Positions 31,147 to 42,508 of a stretch of DNA of 64,000 nucleotides are shown piece after piece (within the stretch, counting starts at the first letter, position 1; the number at the start of each line of letters is the position of its first letter). The notes below the pieces were generated by a model, which was not told the DNA's origin, made no database searches, and saw nothing but the letters and a program-made list of their open reading frames with translations. Location: the NCBI GenBank assembly GCA_026636295.1, contig CP089457.1, forward strand, positions 615,001 through 679,000, written 5' to 3'. This DNA is from Medakamo hakoo. Lineage: Eukaryota > Chlorophyta > Trebouxiophyceae > Coccomyxaceae. Position numbers and translations under genes: made by a program.

Positions 31147-31176
<30 letters not shown>
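31147..31176. repeat. (GT)15 microsatellite
   Basis: Fifteen perfect GT units lie between the convergent FNR-like and EPC genes. Confidence 0.95.
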
Positions 31177-31179
<3 letters not shown>

Positions 31180-31194
31180 GTCGTTCCATTCTTT

Positions 31195-31199
31195 TTACA
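31195..31199 (-). terminator. TGTAA polyadenylation-type signal
   Basis: TGTAA on the minus strand, 36 nt after the Enhancer of polycomb stop. Confidence 0.55.
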
Positions 31200-31234
31200 C
31201 GGGGGCTCTGCCATCCATCCCACCCACCCGCGCC

Positions 31235-33135
31235 TCAAGCTTTGCCGTCCGCCGCCCCATTCCCCACAGTTTTCGCCGCCGCGGCCGCCGCCTCCGCGGC
31301 CGCCGCCGCGTCCGCGCCCACCGTCCGCGCCGCGGCCGCCGCTTCCGCTGCCGCTTCCTCAGGAGAGTAGAGCGGCGGCACCAGGCCCGCCGCGACCGCC
31401 GCGCCGGGCAGGGCGGGGCCGTACGGGCACGGGAGGCTCCACAGGGGCGGCGGAGGCGGCGACGGCGCGCGCCGAGGAGGTTCAAACAGCAGGCGGCCGC
31501 CCCGGCCGAGGCGCGGGACGAGGGCGGGGCCGGGCGGTGCGCCGCCGCCGTCCTCGCTTGCAGCCGCCGCGCCGCCGCCGCCGTCGGCTGCCGCCAGGCC
31601 CGGCGGGAGGCGGGGCGCCAGAGCCACGGCGCCGGGCGGCGTCGCGGGCCCGGCGTCCGCGGTCGCGCCCCGCGACCCGGCCCGCTTCCCCGCCGCCTTG
31701 TCTTTTTCCTTGGGCGGGGGTGGGGCGGGCGCGGCGCCGCCGCCGCCCTCTTCCCCGCCCTCTTCGTCGTCGTCGGCCGGCGGTGGGGAGATGGTCAGGG
31801 CCGCCAGGGCCGCGGGCGCCAGGTCGACCGCAAACAGCATGTCTCCCGGGGAGGGACCGGGCGGCGCTGGCGGGAGGGCCGCGACGGCGGCCGCCCCAGC
31901 CCGGCGCAGGCCAGCCCGGCGGCGCTTGCGCTCGCGCACGGCGTCCGACACCTCGGGCGGCGGCCCCGGCCCGCCGGCGAGGGCCAGCCACGGCGGGCGG
32001 CGCGGCACGCGCGCCCGCGCCGCCGCCGCCGCTTCCGCCGCCACCGCCGCCGCCACGTCCGGCCGGTCGTGCGCCGCGGAAATGGCCACCCACGCCGCGT
32101 CGGCTTCCACGTAGCACAGCGCGGCTTTGCGGGCCTCGCGCCGCAGCACGCCCTCGCACAGCGCGCACGCCGCGCCCAGGTTCGCGCCCAGCGCCCGGAT
32201 CTTCTCCACCGCGTCCGCCGCGTTTTCGCGGCGGCGCCGGGTCTGCGGACGGTGCGCCTTCTCCCGCGGGCGGAAGACGTGGTACGGGTTGGTGTCGGCG
32301 GCCGCGGTCGGCGCGCGCAGCCGGCGCAGCAGCGGCTTGCCCAGGCGCGCGCGCTTGCCGACCCAATAATCGTAGACGGCGCCCAGGGCGGCAGACCGCA
32401 GTGGGGCCACGCGGGCCAGGACCGCCAGCGCGTCCGGGCGGGGCAAGTGGTCCGTGGTGGCGGCGGCGGCGGTGGAGGAGCGTTCGGCGGCGAGGGCGCC
32501 CGCGGCCGCGAGCGCCGCGTCGGTGGCCGCGGCATTGGCCACCTCCAGCCGCCACAGCATCGCCTCCAGCCGCTGCGGCGGCAGGCGCGCCTGCCCTCCC
32601 TTGTTCAGGTCCTCCAACCAGGCGGCGTCCTCGTCGTCCAGGTCGTACTCCACGGCCCGCGGGTCGTGGTGGCCCAGGCCGCCCCGGCCGCGCACGTAGG
32701 CGGGCGGCTCCCGGTAGGTGGGCAGGTAGTCGGCGCCGTACGTGGGCACCTCCGTCACGGGCGGGATGGGGATTTCTTTGAGGCCGGGCGCCTTGTCGGA
32801 CTGGACCATTTTGGCCTGTTTGGATTCGAGGGGCGGTGGTGCGGTCCGTGTGAGGGAAAAAGATGGAAAAAAATAGAAAAAAAATGGAGGGGGGAGGGGG
32901 AGCGGGGACGGCCCGAAAGGAAACCTCTCTCCGCCGCCGCCGCCCGCCACCCTTTCCCTCAGCACACCTCCTCATTCTCCCGGTCTAAGGCAGCATGGTT
33001 GTGCGTCACGTCCCGCGAGACTAAACTCCCGCCGTCCGCGCCGTCCAGCTGGGACTCGTCCCGCACGATCGGCAGGTGCTTGTGAATGTCTAATGGCCGC
33101 GGCCGGAAAGACAGGCGGGTGCCCAGGCCGGACAT
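31235..33135 (-). CDS. EPL1: Enhancer of polycomb-like protein (NuA4/TIP60 subunit)
   Basis: Exons are 33135-32968 and 32815-31235, giving 582 aa; GTGTGC donor and AACAG acceptor, phase 0. Exon 1 holds the EPcA start LSFRPRPLDIHKHLPIV. Exon 2 continues with IPIPPVTEVPTY, EYDLDDEDAAWLEDLN (residues ~112-127) and RLPPQRLEAMLWRLE. It then has YWVGKRARLGKPLLRRLR and NPYHVFRPREKAHRPQTRRR. These are the diagnostic EPcA blocks. In yeast and animals the protein is the scaffold that docks the ESA1/TIP60 acetyltransferase to the NuA4 complex. The C-terminal half is Ala/Gly/Pro-rich and poorly conserved. It is a nuclear protein, divergent with DDX11. Confidence 0.9.
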
Positions 33136-33551
33136 GGTCAAGGCGTGTCCTGCTCCGTCGCGTGCGTGCGAGGCCGCCGACAGGCGGGAAGGGAGGGGAA
33201 GGGCGGGCCGGCGGGGAGGCCAATTGCGGCGCCGAACGTTCGGGCGGAGGAAAGACCCGCACAGGTCGCGCGGTCGCTGCTGGCACAGGGGACGGGCAGG
33301 CCTGGGTGTGGAGCGCCTTGCCGCGCGAGGGAGAGGCGAGTGGGGCGGGAGGGAGGAGGGGGCGCGGCCCCGCGAAAAGAAAGTGGGAGTGGGGCGGTGG
33401 CAGCTGACAAGTCGTGGACGGGCCTCTCAAAGCCGGGCCTCTCAAAGCGAAGAAAAAATAGAGGGGCAAGCCGTCGTCGGTCGTCCTTTTGCGTGCGGCG
33501 GCGCGTTCGCCTCGCGGCGCGGGCCGTCGGACGGCCCGAGCACAAACACCA
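33136..33551. promoter_or_regulatory. Divergent promoter region EPL1 / DDX11 with a 15-bp tandem duplication
   Basis: A 416-nt spacer. At 33419-33448 the unit CGGGCCTCTCAAAGC is present twice, perfectly and in tandem. No gene is seen. Confidence 0.55.
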
Positions 33552-36500
33552 ATGGCCTCCACGGCGGGCCCAGCCGGCCGGCCCGGCCCGAGCAGCGAAG
33601 AGGATGGCACGCAGAGCAAGAGCGTGAATGCGGAGGGAGGTTGCGACGCACCTGCCGCGCCTCCTCCTCCTCCTCCACCGCCCAGCTCGCCACGAGCCAA
33701 GCCTCGCGCAGGTGATTGCGGCGCGTGTGGGTGCTGCGCCGCCATCCCTTTCCAACGTCGCCGCAAAAACAAACTCTCGACGCATGCGAAGAAGAAGAAA
33801 AAAACTCACGCTCACATCAAAAAGCAAAAACAGACCGCGACTTTTCGGCATTCCCGCACGCGCCCTACCCCTGCCAGGCCGACTTCATGCAGGCTCTGTA
33901 CGACACGCTGGAGGAGGGTGGGGTGGGGCTGTTTGAATCGCCGACGGGTAAGTTTTCTCCTTTTTTTTCAGCGAGCGCGCAGCGCAAGTTTGCAAGATTT
34001 CTTCTTCTTCGCCCGCTCACCCCATCCCGCTCCCTCTCAACAGGCACGGGCAAGACCCTGTCCCTGCTGGTCAGCGCCCTGACCTGGCTGGAAGACAAGC
34101 GAGCCGCGGAAGCGGCGGCGGCGAGCGCGGACGGCGACAGCGCGGCTGTGCCGGCCGACCAGCCCTCCACCTCAGCTGCTGCTGCTGCTCCATCCACCTC
34201 CGACCTGCCGCCCTGGCTCGCGTCCGCGGCCGCGGCGGCAGACGGCGCGTCCCGGGCCACGCACGCGGTGCGCCGGGCGGCGCGTGTCGCCCGCGCCCGG
34301 GAACGGGTGGCGGCGGCGAAAGCGGCGGCGGCCGCGCGGGCGGGCGGAGACCGAAAGGCGTGGGCGGAGCTCGGCCGGGCGCGGGCAGCCAAGGCCGCTT
34401 CTGCCGCCGCTGCCGACGCCGACGCCTTTGGCCTGGACGCCGACTTCCTCATCAGCGATGAAGAGGGAGGAGGACGGAACGGTGGACGGGCCAAGCGCGG
34501 CCGCGGCGGCTCGCCGACCCTTTCTTCGTCCGACGACGACGACGACGCGCACGACCTGCTGTCCGATTCGGACGGGGGCGCAGCCTCGGCCGACGAGGAA
34601 GACCGGACGCGCGGCCCTGGAGGCGCCCGCTTGCCACCCAACAGGGTGCGCCCGGGACGGACCCAGGTCATCATCGCGTCGCGCACGCACTCCCAGCTGG
34701 CCCAGTTCGTGGGCGAGCTCAACCGCACGCGGTTTGGAGGCGGCGGTGAGAGTGGTGGCGCGAGCGGTCGCGCAGACGAAGCGGTGCCTGCCCCTCCCCT
34801 GACCGCCACCGCCGTCTCCCTGGGCTCACGCGCCGCCCTGTGCATTAACGAGTCAGTCCGGGCCCTGGGCTCCGCGGCCCGCATGGCGGAAGCGTGCCGG
34901 GACCTGGCCAACAAAAAAAAAAGTGCCGCGAAAGTCGGGGAGGGCGGCACGAGGAAGGCCCCCTCCCCGTCTTGCGGCTGCCCGCACCGTCGCCCGCCCG
35001 CCTCCGCTCGCCGCGCCTTGGCCGACGCCCTCTTGGCCAGCCCCCTGGACGTCGAGGCCCTGGCCGAGGCGGGCCGAGGCAGTGGGGCGTGCCCGTACTA
35101 CGCGGCGCGCGACGCCGCGGCCGCCGCCGACGTCGTGTTCTTGCCCTACGCCGCCCTGCTGTCCTCGGACACGCGGGCCGCCCTCGGCGTGCGCCTGCGC
35201 GGCGCTGTCGTCATCATTGATGAGGCGCACAACCTGCCGGCCGCCGTTGCGGGCGCGTACGGCGCGGAAGTGAGTGGGGCAGGGCTGGCGGTCGCGGGCG
35301 GCGCGTTGAGGGGGTACCTGGCCCGGTACGGCCCTCGGCTGGGGGGCGGTACGCGGAAGGAAGTCCAGACCCTGCTGGCTATGGCGGACGGGCTGGGGCG
35401 GCTGTTGATGGCGGGCGGTGGTGGGAGTGGCGGCGGCGGAGCCGCGACTGCCGCCGCCCCCGCTCCTCCGCCCACATCCGTCCGCGCCCTCACCGTCGAC
35501 GCCGCCTCCGCGCTCGCCGGCATCGACAACGTCAACGGTTTCCGCCTGGTGGCCTCCCTGCGCGAGCGGAAAGTCGTACCCAAAGTGGCGGGCGCGGCGG
35601 CGGCGGCGGCGGCCCGGGCGGCGCGGGAGGCGGAGGGTGGTGGAGGAGCTGTCGTGCCTGGGCGGCGGCGGGCGGCCGCCACGAGCGAGGCCGAGCCCGC
35701 GGCTCCCTCCTTCACCTCCGCCCTGCACGCCCTCGTCGCCTTCGTGTCCGCCCTGACGACAGCCGACGCGGACGGCCGGGTGATTGTCAGCCCGCCCTCG
35801 ACGACGGCTGGAGAGGGCTCGAGCGGCGGCGGCAGCAACTGCGGCGGCACGCTGCGCTTTGTGCTGCTCAACGCGGGCGCCCGCTTTGCGTCCGTCCTGT
35901 CTGCCGCCCGGGCTGTGATCCTGGCGTCGGGCACGCTGGAACCGTCGGCGTCGTTGGAGGCCCAGCTCTTTCCGGGCGGGCTGGGTGGTGGTGGTGAGCG
36001 GCGGCGTGGTGGCACGACGCGCGCGCTGCCACTTGCTGCGCCACCCACCACCCCACCACCCCCGCCCACCACGCGTTTTGCGTGCGGCCACGTCCTGCCT
36101 CCACACCGGCTGCTGGCCCTGGCCGTTGGCGTCGGTCCCACGGGCGGGACGCTGGATTTGCGGCACGCCACGCGCGCGACGCCCGCAACCTTGGATGAGA
36201 TGGGCCGCCTCCTCCTAAACGTGTGCGCGGCCGTCCCTGCGGGCGTCGTCGCTTTTTTCCCGTCTTTTGCGCACATGGGTGTGGCGGTGAGCCGGTGGCG
36301 GGCCACGGGCACGCTGGACGCCCTGGCTCGGCGGAAAGCCGGCGGCGGCGTGACGATAGAACCGCGCGGCGCGGGCCCGGCCGCGGCCGCGCTCGCCTCT
36401 TACGCGTCCGCCGCTCCCGCCGGCGCCCTCCTCTTGGGCGTCATCGGCGGCAAGCTGTCCGAAGGCATCAATTTCGGGGACGCCCTCGGCCGGGGCGTCG

Positions 36501-36874
36501 TCGTCTTCGGCCTGCCCTACCCCAACCCGTCCGACCCGGAGCTGAAGGAACGCATGGCGTGGCTGGACGCACACGCCGGGCCGGGCGCGGGCCGGCGCCT
36601 GTACACCGACTCCGCCGCCATTGCCGTCAACCAGACGGTGGGGAGGGTGGTGCGCCACGCGGGCGACTGGGCGGCGGTCGTCCTGGCGGACGCCCGGTAC
36701 GCGGCGACGACGGCGGACGGGAGCGGCGGGGGTGGGGGCGCGGCCGGGCGGCTGCCTGCCTGGATGAAACCCTCGCTCAGAATTTGTGCGGGCGGGTACG
36801 GGGAAGCGCACGGCGCCCTGGCCCGGTTCTGCAAGGCCCGCGTGCGCGAGGATGAAGAGGGTGCAAAGCATTAG
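33552..36874 (+). CDS. CHL1: DDX11/CHL1-type Fe-S DNA helicase
   Basis: Exons are 33552-33711, 33834-33947 and 34044-36874, giving 1034 aa. The Q-like motif FPHAPYPCQADFMQALY and Walker A (ESPTGTGKTLSL, split by intron 2) open the domain. The four Fe-S cysteines can be seen in ALCINES, AEACRDL, SCGCPHR and ACPYY. VIIDEAHNLP is the DEAH box, near residue 481. RAVILASGTLEPSASLEAQLFP, FACGHVLPPHRLLAL, GVIGGKLSEGINFGDALGR and NQTVGRVVRHAGDW complete the DDX11 subfamily set, rather than XPD, FANCJ or RTEL1. CHL1 helicases support sister-chromatid cohesion at replication forks. A ~200-residue acidic/Ser-rich insertion lies between Walker A and motif Ia. The stop lies 75 nt from the convergent HPPK-DHPS stop. 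Confidence 0.93.
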
Positions 36875-36949
36875 AGAGGGCACTGTGACGAAAAACGCTG
36901 CGTGCGTTGTTGCGAGGACACGGGCAGACAACAAAACCGCGCGCCCCTC

Positions 36950-38838
36950 TCAACTCTCCCCAGATTCGACCATCCGCCACAGCGCGGCCGCGACATCCTC
37001 GTCCCGCACGCCCTCGACCCGCTCCGCTTCCGACACAGCCGCGGACACAGCAGCGCCTACCCTCGCCGCGTCAATGCACGCGCCAGGGGAATGGACTCTC
37101 AGAATGTCGGCCCCGCCCGCAGACGCGACCGCGCACGCGGCGGCCGTCGCCGCGTCGCGCTCTGCGGGGACCGACCGCCCCGTCACGCTCCCCAAAAACC
37201 CCTTGCGAGACGGGCCCACGAGCAGCGGTGCGACCCGGCCGTCTCCGCCAATGGCGGACCGCAGCGTCGGGAGGCGGCCCAGCAGTTCCAAGGACGCGGA
37301 CGGCGCCTTGGCGAAGCCCAGCCCCGGGTCGAGGATGACCGCCCAGGGCGGCACGCCCGCCGCCACCGCCGCCTCCCGCGCGTCGGCCAGGGCGCGCCCC
37401 ACGCCGGGGACCACGCCCCCGTCCGCACCGTAGTCACACTGCGCCACCGCCGCCATGTCGGCCGGGGAGCCGCGGGAGTGCATGGCGATGAAGGGGACGC
37501 CCAGGCGCGCGGCCGTGGGCAGCATGGCCGGGTCGGCGCGCCCGCCGCTCACGTCGTTGATCACGTGGGCGCCCGCGGCGATCGCGGCCTCGGCCACGCT
37601 CGCGTAAAATGTGTCGACGGAGACCGGGATGCCGCGCAAGGCCGGGTCGGCGGTCAGGGCGGCGATGACGGGCAGGACGCGCGAGAGTTCCTCGGCCGGC
37701 GAAATGCACGACGCGCCCGGGCGCGTGGACTGGCCGCCCACGTCCAGCGCGCCCGCGCCCGCCGCCACGGCGGCTTTGGCCGCGGCCACGGCGGACGCAG
37801 GCCCGCCAATTGCCCCACCGTCCGAGAACGAGTCGGGCGTCGCGTTGAGGATCGCCATGATGACCGGGCCCGCCCCCGGTCCGCGGCCCTGGACCTGCCA
37901 GGGCGGCGCGCCGTGCGGGAGGGCGAGGACCGGCCGCAGGCCGCCGTCCGAGAACTGGGCGTCCCCGCCGCCCGCGCGGTACCAGGCGCTGTGCGCGGCC
38001 AGCAGGTGGGGGGATGCGTCGCCCGCAGCGCCCGACGCGGCCTCGTCCCAGGAGAACAGGTCGGCCAGGGGGGCGAGGACAAAGGGGCGCTCCGCCCAGC
38101 GCGGGTGCGGGAGGGCGAGCGACCAGTCGGCGCCGCCGCCCGGGTCGGCGCCGGCGCCGGGGAGCGGGGCACCGTCGCCTGCAAACTCACCTGTCCGCCC
38201 GCCGTAGAAGATGATGTCCAGGTCCAGGGGGCGGGGGCCGAAACGGACGGATTGCGTCCCGCCGCCGCCCCGCCCCGCCGACGCTTCGATGGCTTTCAGC
38301 GCGCGGAGGAGGGCGGGCGGGGACGACCGCACGGTGCCCGCGACCGCCGCGTTCAAAAACGGGGGCTGGTCCGTGACGTAGGCGGGCGGCGACGCGTACA
38401 GGCGGGAGCCGCGCGTCAGGCGGAAGCCCGTGGACGCGGCCAGGGCGGGCAGGGCGGCGGCCATGGCGGCTGGGACGTCGCCCTGGTGCGTGGGGTTTGG
38501 TGGGTGGAGGGGAGAGTGGGGGGTGCGCACGGGGTGCAGGGAGCGGCGCGCGAATTCGCGCCCCGCCCGCCCCGCCCCGCCCTCGACGCTCCCACGCATA
38601 CCACATTGCCGCCCAGGGCGATGACGACCGTCTCTTCCCGGCCCGCGGCCCCGCCCGCGCCAAACCAGCGGGAAGTCGGCCACGTCCTGGATCGGCTGGC
38701 GCTCGCCGATGCGGCCGCGCCGCTCGCGGACCGAGCGCCGTCGCCCGCCGTCACCGCCTGGGCCGCGGCGACGCCGTGGCGGTGGCGGGCCAGGGCGACG
38801 GCCACCACCCGGCCGCGCCGCAGGTGGGCGGGCAGCAT
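36950..38838 (-). CDS. HPPK-DHPS bifunctional folate enzyme
   Basis: Exons are 38838-38602 and 38482-36950, giving 589 aa, phase 0 (GTATGC donor, ACCAG acceptor). A presequence of ~60 residues, basic and Ser/Ala-rich, suggests mitochondrial import as in plants. The HPPK half runs VVIALGGNVGD, then YVTDQPPFLNAAV, FGPRPLDLDIIFYGG and LPHPRWAERPFVLAPL. It pyrophosphorylates hydroxymethyl-dihydropterin. The DHPS half has MAILNATPDSFSDGG, DVGGQSTRPGA, VSVDTFYASVAEAAI, HVINDVSGG, ILDPGLGFAK and LVGPSRKGFLG, and ends HSPGACIDAARV. It joins the pterin to p-aminobenzoate. FolD, another folate gene, lies 31 kb away with no sign of linkage in expression. The next gene upstream on the same strand ends 83 nt before this start. 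Confidence 0.95.
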
Positions 38839-38921
38839 TGGTTTGTGCTGGGAATGAAAAACGGGTGTGTGTGTTGAGACAAAACCACCTAGGCGCGACG
38901 AAAGTTTGGCTGACAACCCCT

Positions 38922-40733
38922 TCACCTCACAACCCCTCTCGCGGCCGCAATGCTTTCCCGCAGCGCGATCGCCCACTCGCAGCACTCCTCCACGGACGGC
39001 GCGCGCAGCCGCACGGGGGCCTTGCCCCTCCCCAACAGCCCGGCCATCATGGACGCCAGGCCCCCCGGGCCGCCGGCCCCGCCGCCGTCCTCGCCGCCGC
39101 CGCCGCCGCCGCCCTCCACCAAGCACAGGTCGGGCGCGGCCGCGTCCTGGAAGGCGCACCGCCCCAGCGCCAGCGAGGCTTCCGGGCGGGCGGCCGCCGC
39201 CGCGGCTTTGGCTGCGGGCGGCAGCAGGTCGGCGGGCGTGGTGCGGGGTGAGCCGCCGGCGCTGCCGCCGCCATCGCGGGGCGGGGACGGGCCGCCGAGC
39301 GCGCCAGGCGCGACGAGCAGGAGGTGCAGCCACCCGCCGCGCGTCAGCACGGCCGTCACGTCCACCCACCGCCCACTGGACGGGCGGAAGAGGGCCATGC
39401 CGCCCTGGCGCAGGATTTCCGGGGAGGCGAGCGGCCCGCCCGGCGGGGCGGCGCGGGCGAGGGCGTCGGCCGCCGCCGCCGCGAGCGCGGCGCCGGTGGT
39501 CGCGGCCGACGCGGCCGCGCCGCGGAGGGAGGCGCCCGGGTCGGCGGCCCCGTCCGCGTCCGCGCCGCCCAGTTCCGCGGCGGCCGCCAGGGCGTCTGGG
39601 ACGGGTCCGCCCGGGTGGAACGTCGCGGCGAGCGCGGCCGCGGCGGACGCGAGCGCGCCGCCGCGCGCGCGCAGCGCCCCCGCCGCGTCCTCGTGGCCGC
39701 CCACCAGCCCCGACCGCTCGCCCGCCTGGGCGGCCGCCAGCGCCCCCGCGGCCGCCACCGCCCGGGCTTCCGTCAGCCAAGGGTCGACGGCCAGCGAGGC
39801 CGGGCGGGGTGGCGGGGCGGCGGGCGACGCGGCGGCCGTGGCGTCGTCGCCGGCCGCGCACGCAGCCGCGTGCGCGGCCGCCGCGCGCCGCAGGTCCCGC
39901 ACCGCCGCCGCGACGGCTTGGCGCGACCGGGCGGCCCGGTCGCGGGCTTCCACAGCACCGGCTCGCAGGGCGGCGGCGGCCAAGCTGGCGGCTTTGGCGG
40001 CCGCGGCCAGGGTGGGCGGCGGCGGCGCAGGCGGCGCGTGGCCCGAGGACGAAGGACCGTCGCCGTCCGGGGGCGGCGTCGCGCCCGCCAGCGTCGCGGC
40101 CGCGGGCGCGGTCGCCACGGCCCGCACGGCGGCCCGCAGCGCTGGCGCGTCGCCCTCGGCCGCCAAAGACGGCGCGGCCGCAGCGAACGCGGTGACGGCC
40201 CGGTCCCGGGCGGCGCACGCGGCGGCCAGGCCCTCCAGCGCGGCCGCCAGCCTCTCCGTTGCGCGCTGCGCGTCCGCCAGCCGCTCCCGCAAATGCCCGC
40301 CCAGCTCGGCGTTGACGGCCGACTCGTCGACCGCATCGGACGCCAGGGATTCCAGGGCTGAGAGCAGCGGCGCGGCCGCGGTCGCGCGCGCGCCGGGCGG
40401 GCGGGCGGGCGGCCCGCCGCCGCCGCCCGTCGCGCGCTCCTCTGCGGCGGCGGCAGCGGCCAGCTCGTGCGACCGCGCCAAGTCCCGGAAGGAGACGTGC
40501 TCACCCAGCCGGCTCAGCGAGGTGGCCAGCTGTTCCGCGGCGGCGGCGGAGGCGGCCGCGTCCTCGGAGCCGGACGCGGGCGAGCCTTCCCCGCCGGATG
40601 ACGAGCCATCGGCGCGGCCGACCGCACCGTCGTCGTCAGAGTGGTGGAGGGTGCCGCCACCCCTGCCGCCCGCCTGCTCCGGCGTGCTGCCCAGCAAGAT
40701 GAGCTCGGGCGTGCCCCGGGGTGAGGCGTCCAT
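38922..40733 (-). CDS. C-terminal PH-domain protein with Ala-rich helical middle
   Basis: A single exon of 603 aa. The first ~110 residues are acidic and Ser/Gly-rich. From ~125 to ~400 the sequence is a series of Ala/Arg/Glu helices (ESLASDAVDESAVNAEL, LRERLADAQRATERLAAAL) that could form a coiled-coil or BAR-like bundle. The last ~160 residues look like a pleckstrin-homology domain. A basic strand with GRWVDVTAVLTRGGWLHLLLV is followed by ALGRCAFQDAAAPDLCLVE and the closing helix SVEECCEWAIALRESI with its typical tryptophan. PH domains bind phosphoinositides or proteins, so membrane or trafficking work is plausible. I do not recognise the full-length family. Gaps to both same-strand neighbours are short (83 and 123 nt). 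Confidence 0.65.
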   Translation of the reverse strand: MDASPRGTPELILLGSTPEQAGGRGGGTLHHSDDDGAVGRADGSSSGGEGSPASGSEDAAASAAAAEQLATSLSRLGEHVSFRDLARSHELAAAAAAEERATGGGGGPPARPPGARATAAAPLLSALESLASDAVDESAVNAELGGHLRERLADAQRATERLAAALEGLAAACAARDRAVTAFAAAAPSLAAEGDAPALRAAVRAVATAPAAATLAGATPPPDGDGPSSSGHAPPAPPPPTLAAAAKAASLAAAALRAGAVEARDRAARSRQAVAAAVRDLRRAAAAHAAACAAGDDATAAASPAAPPPRPASLAVDPWLTEARAVAAAGALAAAQAGERSGLVGGHEDAAGALRARGGALASAAAALAATFHPGGPVPDALAAAAELGGADADGAADPGASLRGAAASAATTGAALAAAAADALARAAPPGGPLASPEILRQGGMALFRPSSGRWVDVTAVLTRGGWLHLLLVAPGALGGPSPPRDGGGSAGGSPRTTPADLLPPAAKAAAAAARPEASLALGRCAFQDAAAPDLCLVEGGGGGGGEDGGGAGGPGGLASMMAGLLGRGKAPVRLRAPSVEECCEWAIALRESIAAARGVVR

Positions 40734-40856
40734 TGTGGTGTGTCCGTGCGGAGGGAGAGAGAGCAAAATTTTCAGTGCGCGCGCGCGCGCTCCATCAATG
40801 TTTTCCAACACTCGCGCCACATCAACCTCAACCCCTCCGCCCCCGCCCTTGCCATC

Positions 40857-42423
40857 TCACACGCGCTGCTTCTCCAGGAACTTGAGCGCCTCGGTCGCTC
40901 TTTTCACCTCGGCCTCCGCTTCCGCCAGCGTTGCCGCCGCCTCTTTGAACTCGGCCTCGGCCGCTTCCGCCACGGCCGCCGCCCTCGCCACCGCCGCGCG
41001 CGGCCCCGCCGTCTGCCGCAGCACGGGCGCGGCTTCCGTGGACGCCGCCCGGGCGGCGGCCGTCGCTTCCCGCACGTCCGCCGCCGCGGTTTTGGCCGCA
41101 TCCGCAAAGCGGGCGACCGATTCCCGCGCGGCGGCGGCCGGGTCCGGCCGCGGGGGTGGAGGCGGCGCGCCCGCTCCAGCCTGCTTGGGCGACGTGCCCG
41201 GCCGGCGGAGGATGGTCAGCATCTGAGGCATCATCTGGGGGGGCGCAGCAGACGGAGGCGGTGCCGCCTTCTGGCTGGGTGCAGGAGCGGGCCGGGGCGG
41301 CCGCGATCCGCCGCGCTTGGCAGCGGGCGGCGGCGGCGGCGGCGGCGGCGGCGCAGAGCCAGCCCGCCGGTCGGCCGCGGCCGCCTCCCTCTCAACAATC
41401 GTGGCCAGGGACTCGACCGCCCGGGGTTTAGCGAAGAAGGAGGCTAAATTGAAGGCGGGAGCCTTTTCGGCGGCGGGGCGGGCAGGGGCAGGGGCCGGCG
41501 CGGGCGCTGCCGGCCGCGCTGGCGCGCCGCGGGCCTGGCGCGGCGGCGGCGGCGCGCCGCCGCCCTCCTCCTCTTCCCCCTCCCCGTCTCCTTCCACGTC
41601 ACCCAGCCGCTCAAACACAAACAGCTGGGCGGGACGCCCGTCCGCCGGCTGGTACTCCGCCACGCGCACGTCGCCGTTGAGGAACAGGACTTCAAAGTCC
41701 CGGACGTTGTTTTTCTCGCGCGCGTCGAACGTGACGCGGTAGGAGTGCGGCCCCGTGATTTCCAGGCCCGCGCTCTGTTGGGCCGTGTTGGGCAGGAAAC
41801 CCAGGGCTTTGAAGGTCACCCGGTTGGTCAGGCGGCCCTGCGTTCGGCGCGGGGAGTGGGAGCGGTGGGAGCGGAGTGAGTCGAGGTTGGGATGGGGAGG
41901 GAGGGGTGGTGGGCGGGGGGCGAGAGGATAAGAGGCGCGTCGACGACAAAAACGCATGCGCTTGCCTCACCGGCTCCAGAATTTGGACGGGCTCCTGGTC
42001 CGCCGCCACCGCCCGGCCTAGCCCGCTCGTCAGCACAGGACCGCCCGGCGCGGCGGGGTTACTACAATACGCCACTGCGTACTTCCCCCAAAAGTCGGGG
42101 GACCTCGTCGTCGGCGCGCGGCCGCGGACGGACTTGAGCTGGGCCGCCAGCTCAGCGATGCGATCCGCTTTGGCGGCGGGCGTCTTGACGCCGGCTTTGG
42201 TGGAGTTGGCGAGGTCCAGGATTTCGTCGACCAGGGCGGCCGTGGACGGCGAGCTCGCCGCGCCGCCTTGTTTTTTCGGCTTGGGCTGGAAGAGCGCCGC
42301 AAAAGGGTTGTTGGTCGCCGCGGGAGGCGGGGCGAGACGAGGGCGGGCGGTGCGAGGGGTAGAGGTACCCGGCCGCGCCGGCGCGGCGGCGCACCGGCCG
42401 GAGAGGGTGCGTGCTAGCTGCAT
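40857..42423 (-). CDS. PAP/fibrillin-like plastid protein with coiled-coil tail
   Basis: Exons are 42423-41971 and 41837-40857, giving 477 aa, phase 0 (GTGAGG donor, ACGCAG acceptor). The N-terminus MQLARTLSGRCAAAPARPG is transit-like. Residues ~80-230 follow the PAP/fibrillin pattern: DFWGKYAVAYCSNP, GPVLTSGLGRAV, VQILEPGRLTNRVTFKALG, HSYRVTFDA and a final NGDVRVAEYQPADGRPAQLF with VFERLG. Fibrillins coat plastoglobules or thylakoids and bind lipids. The remaining ~230 residues are Pro/Ala-rich and end in a long heptad-like helix (VAEAAEAEFKEAAATLAEAE), not usual in fibrillins. The match is by pattern only, so a different plastid beta-barrel protein is possible. Confidence 0.55.
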
Positions 42424-42508
42424 TTTCGGACGACACACGGGGGAGGAAAGAGAGAATGGAGGGCTCGAGCCTGTCTGATGGTGTGTGCTACCCCCGTCGC
42501 CCCCAACA

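Noticed and set aside
38205-38221. GT...AG pair (GTGAGTTTGCAG) within the HPPK-DHPS exon
   Set aside because: At about 12-17 nt it is too short for a spliceosomal intron, and the frame is conserved without it.
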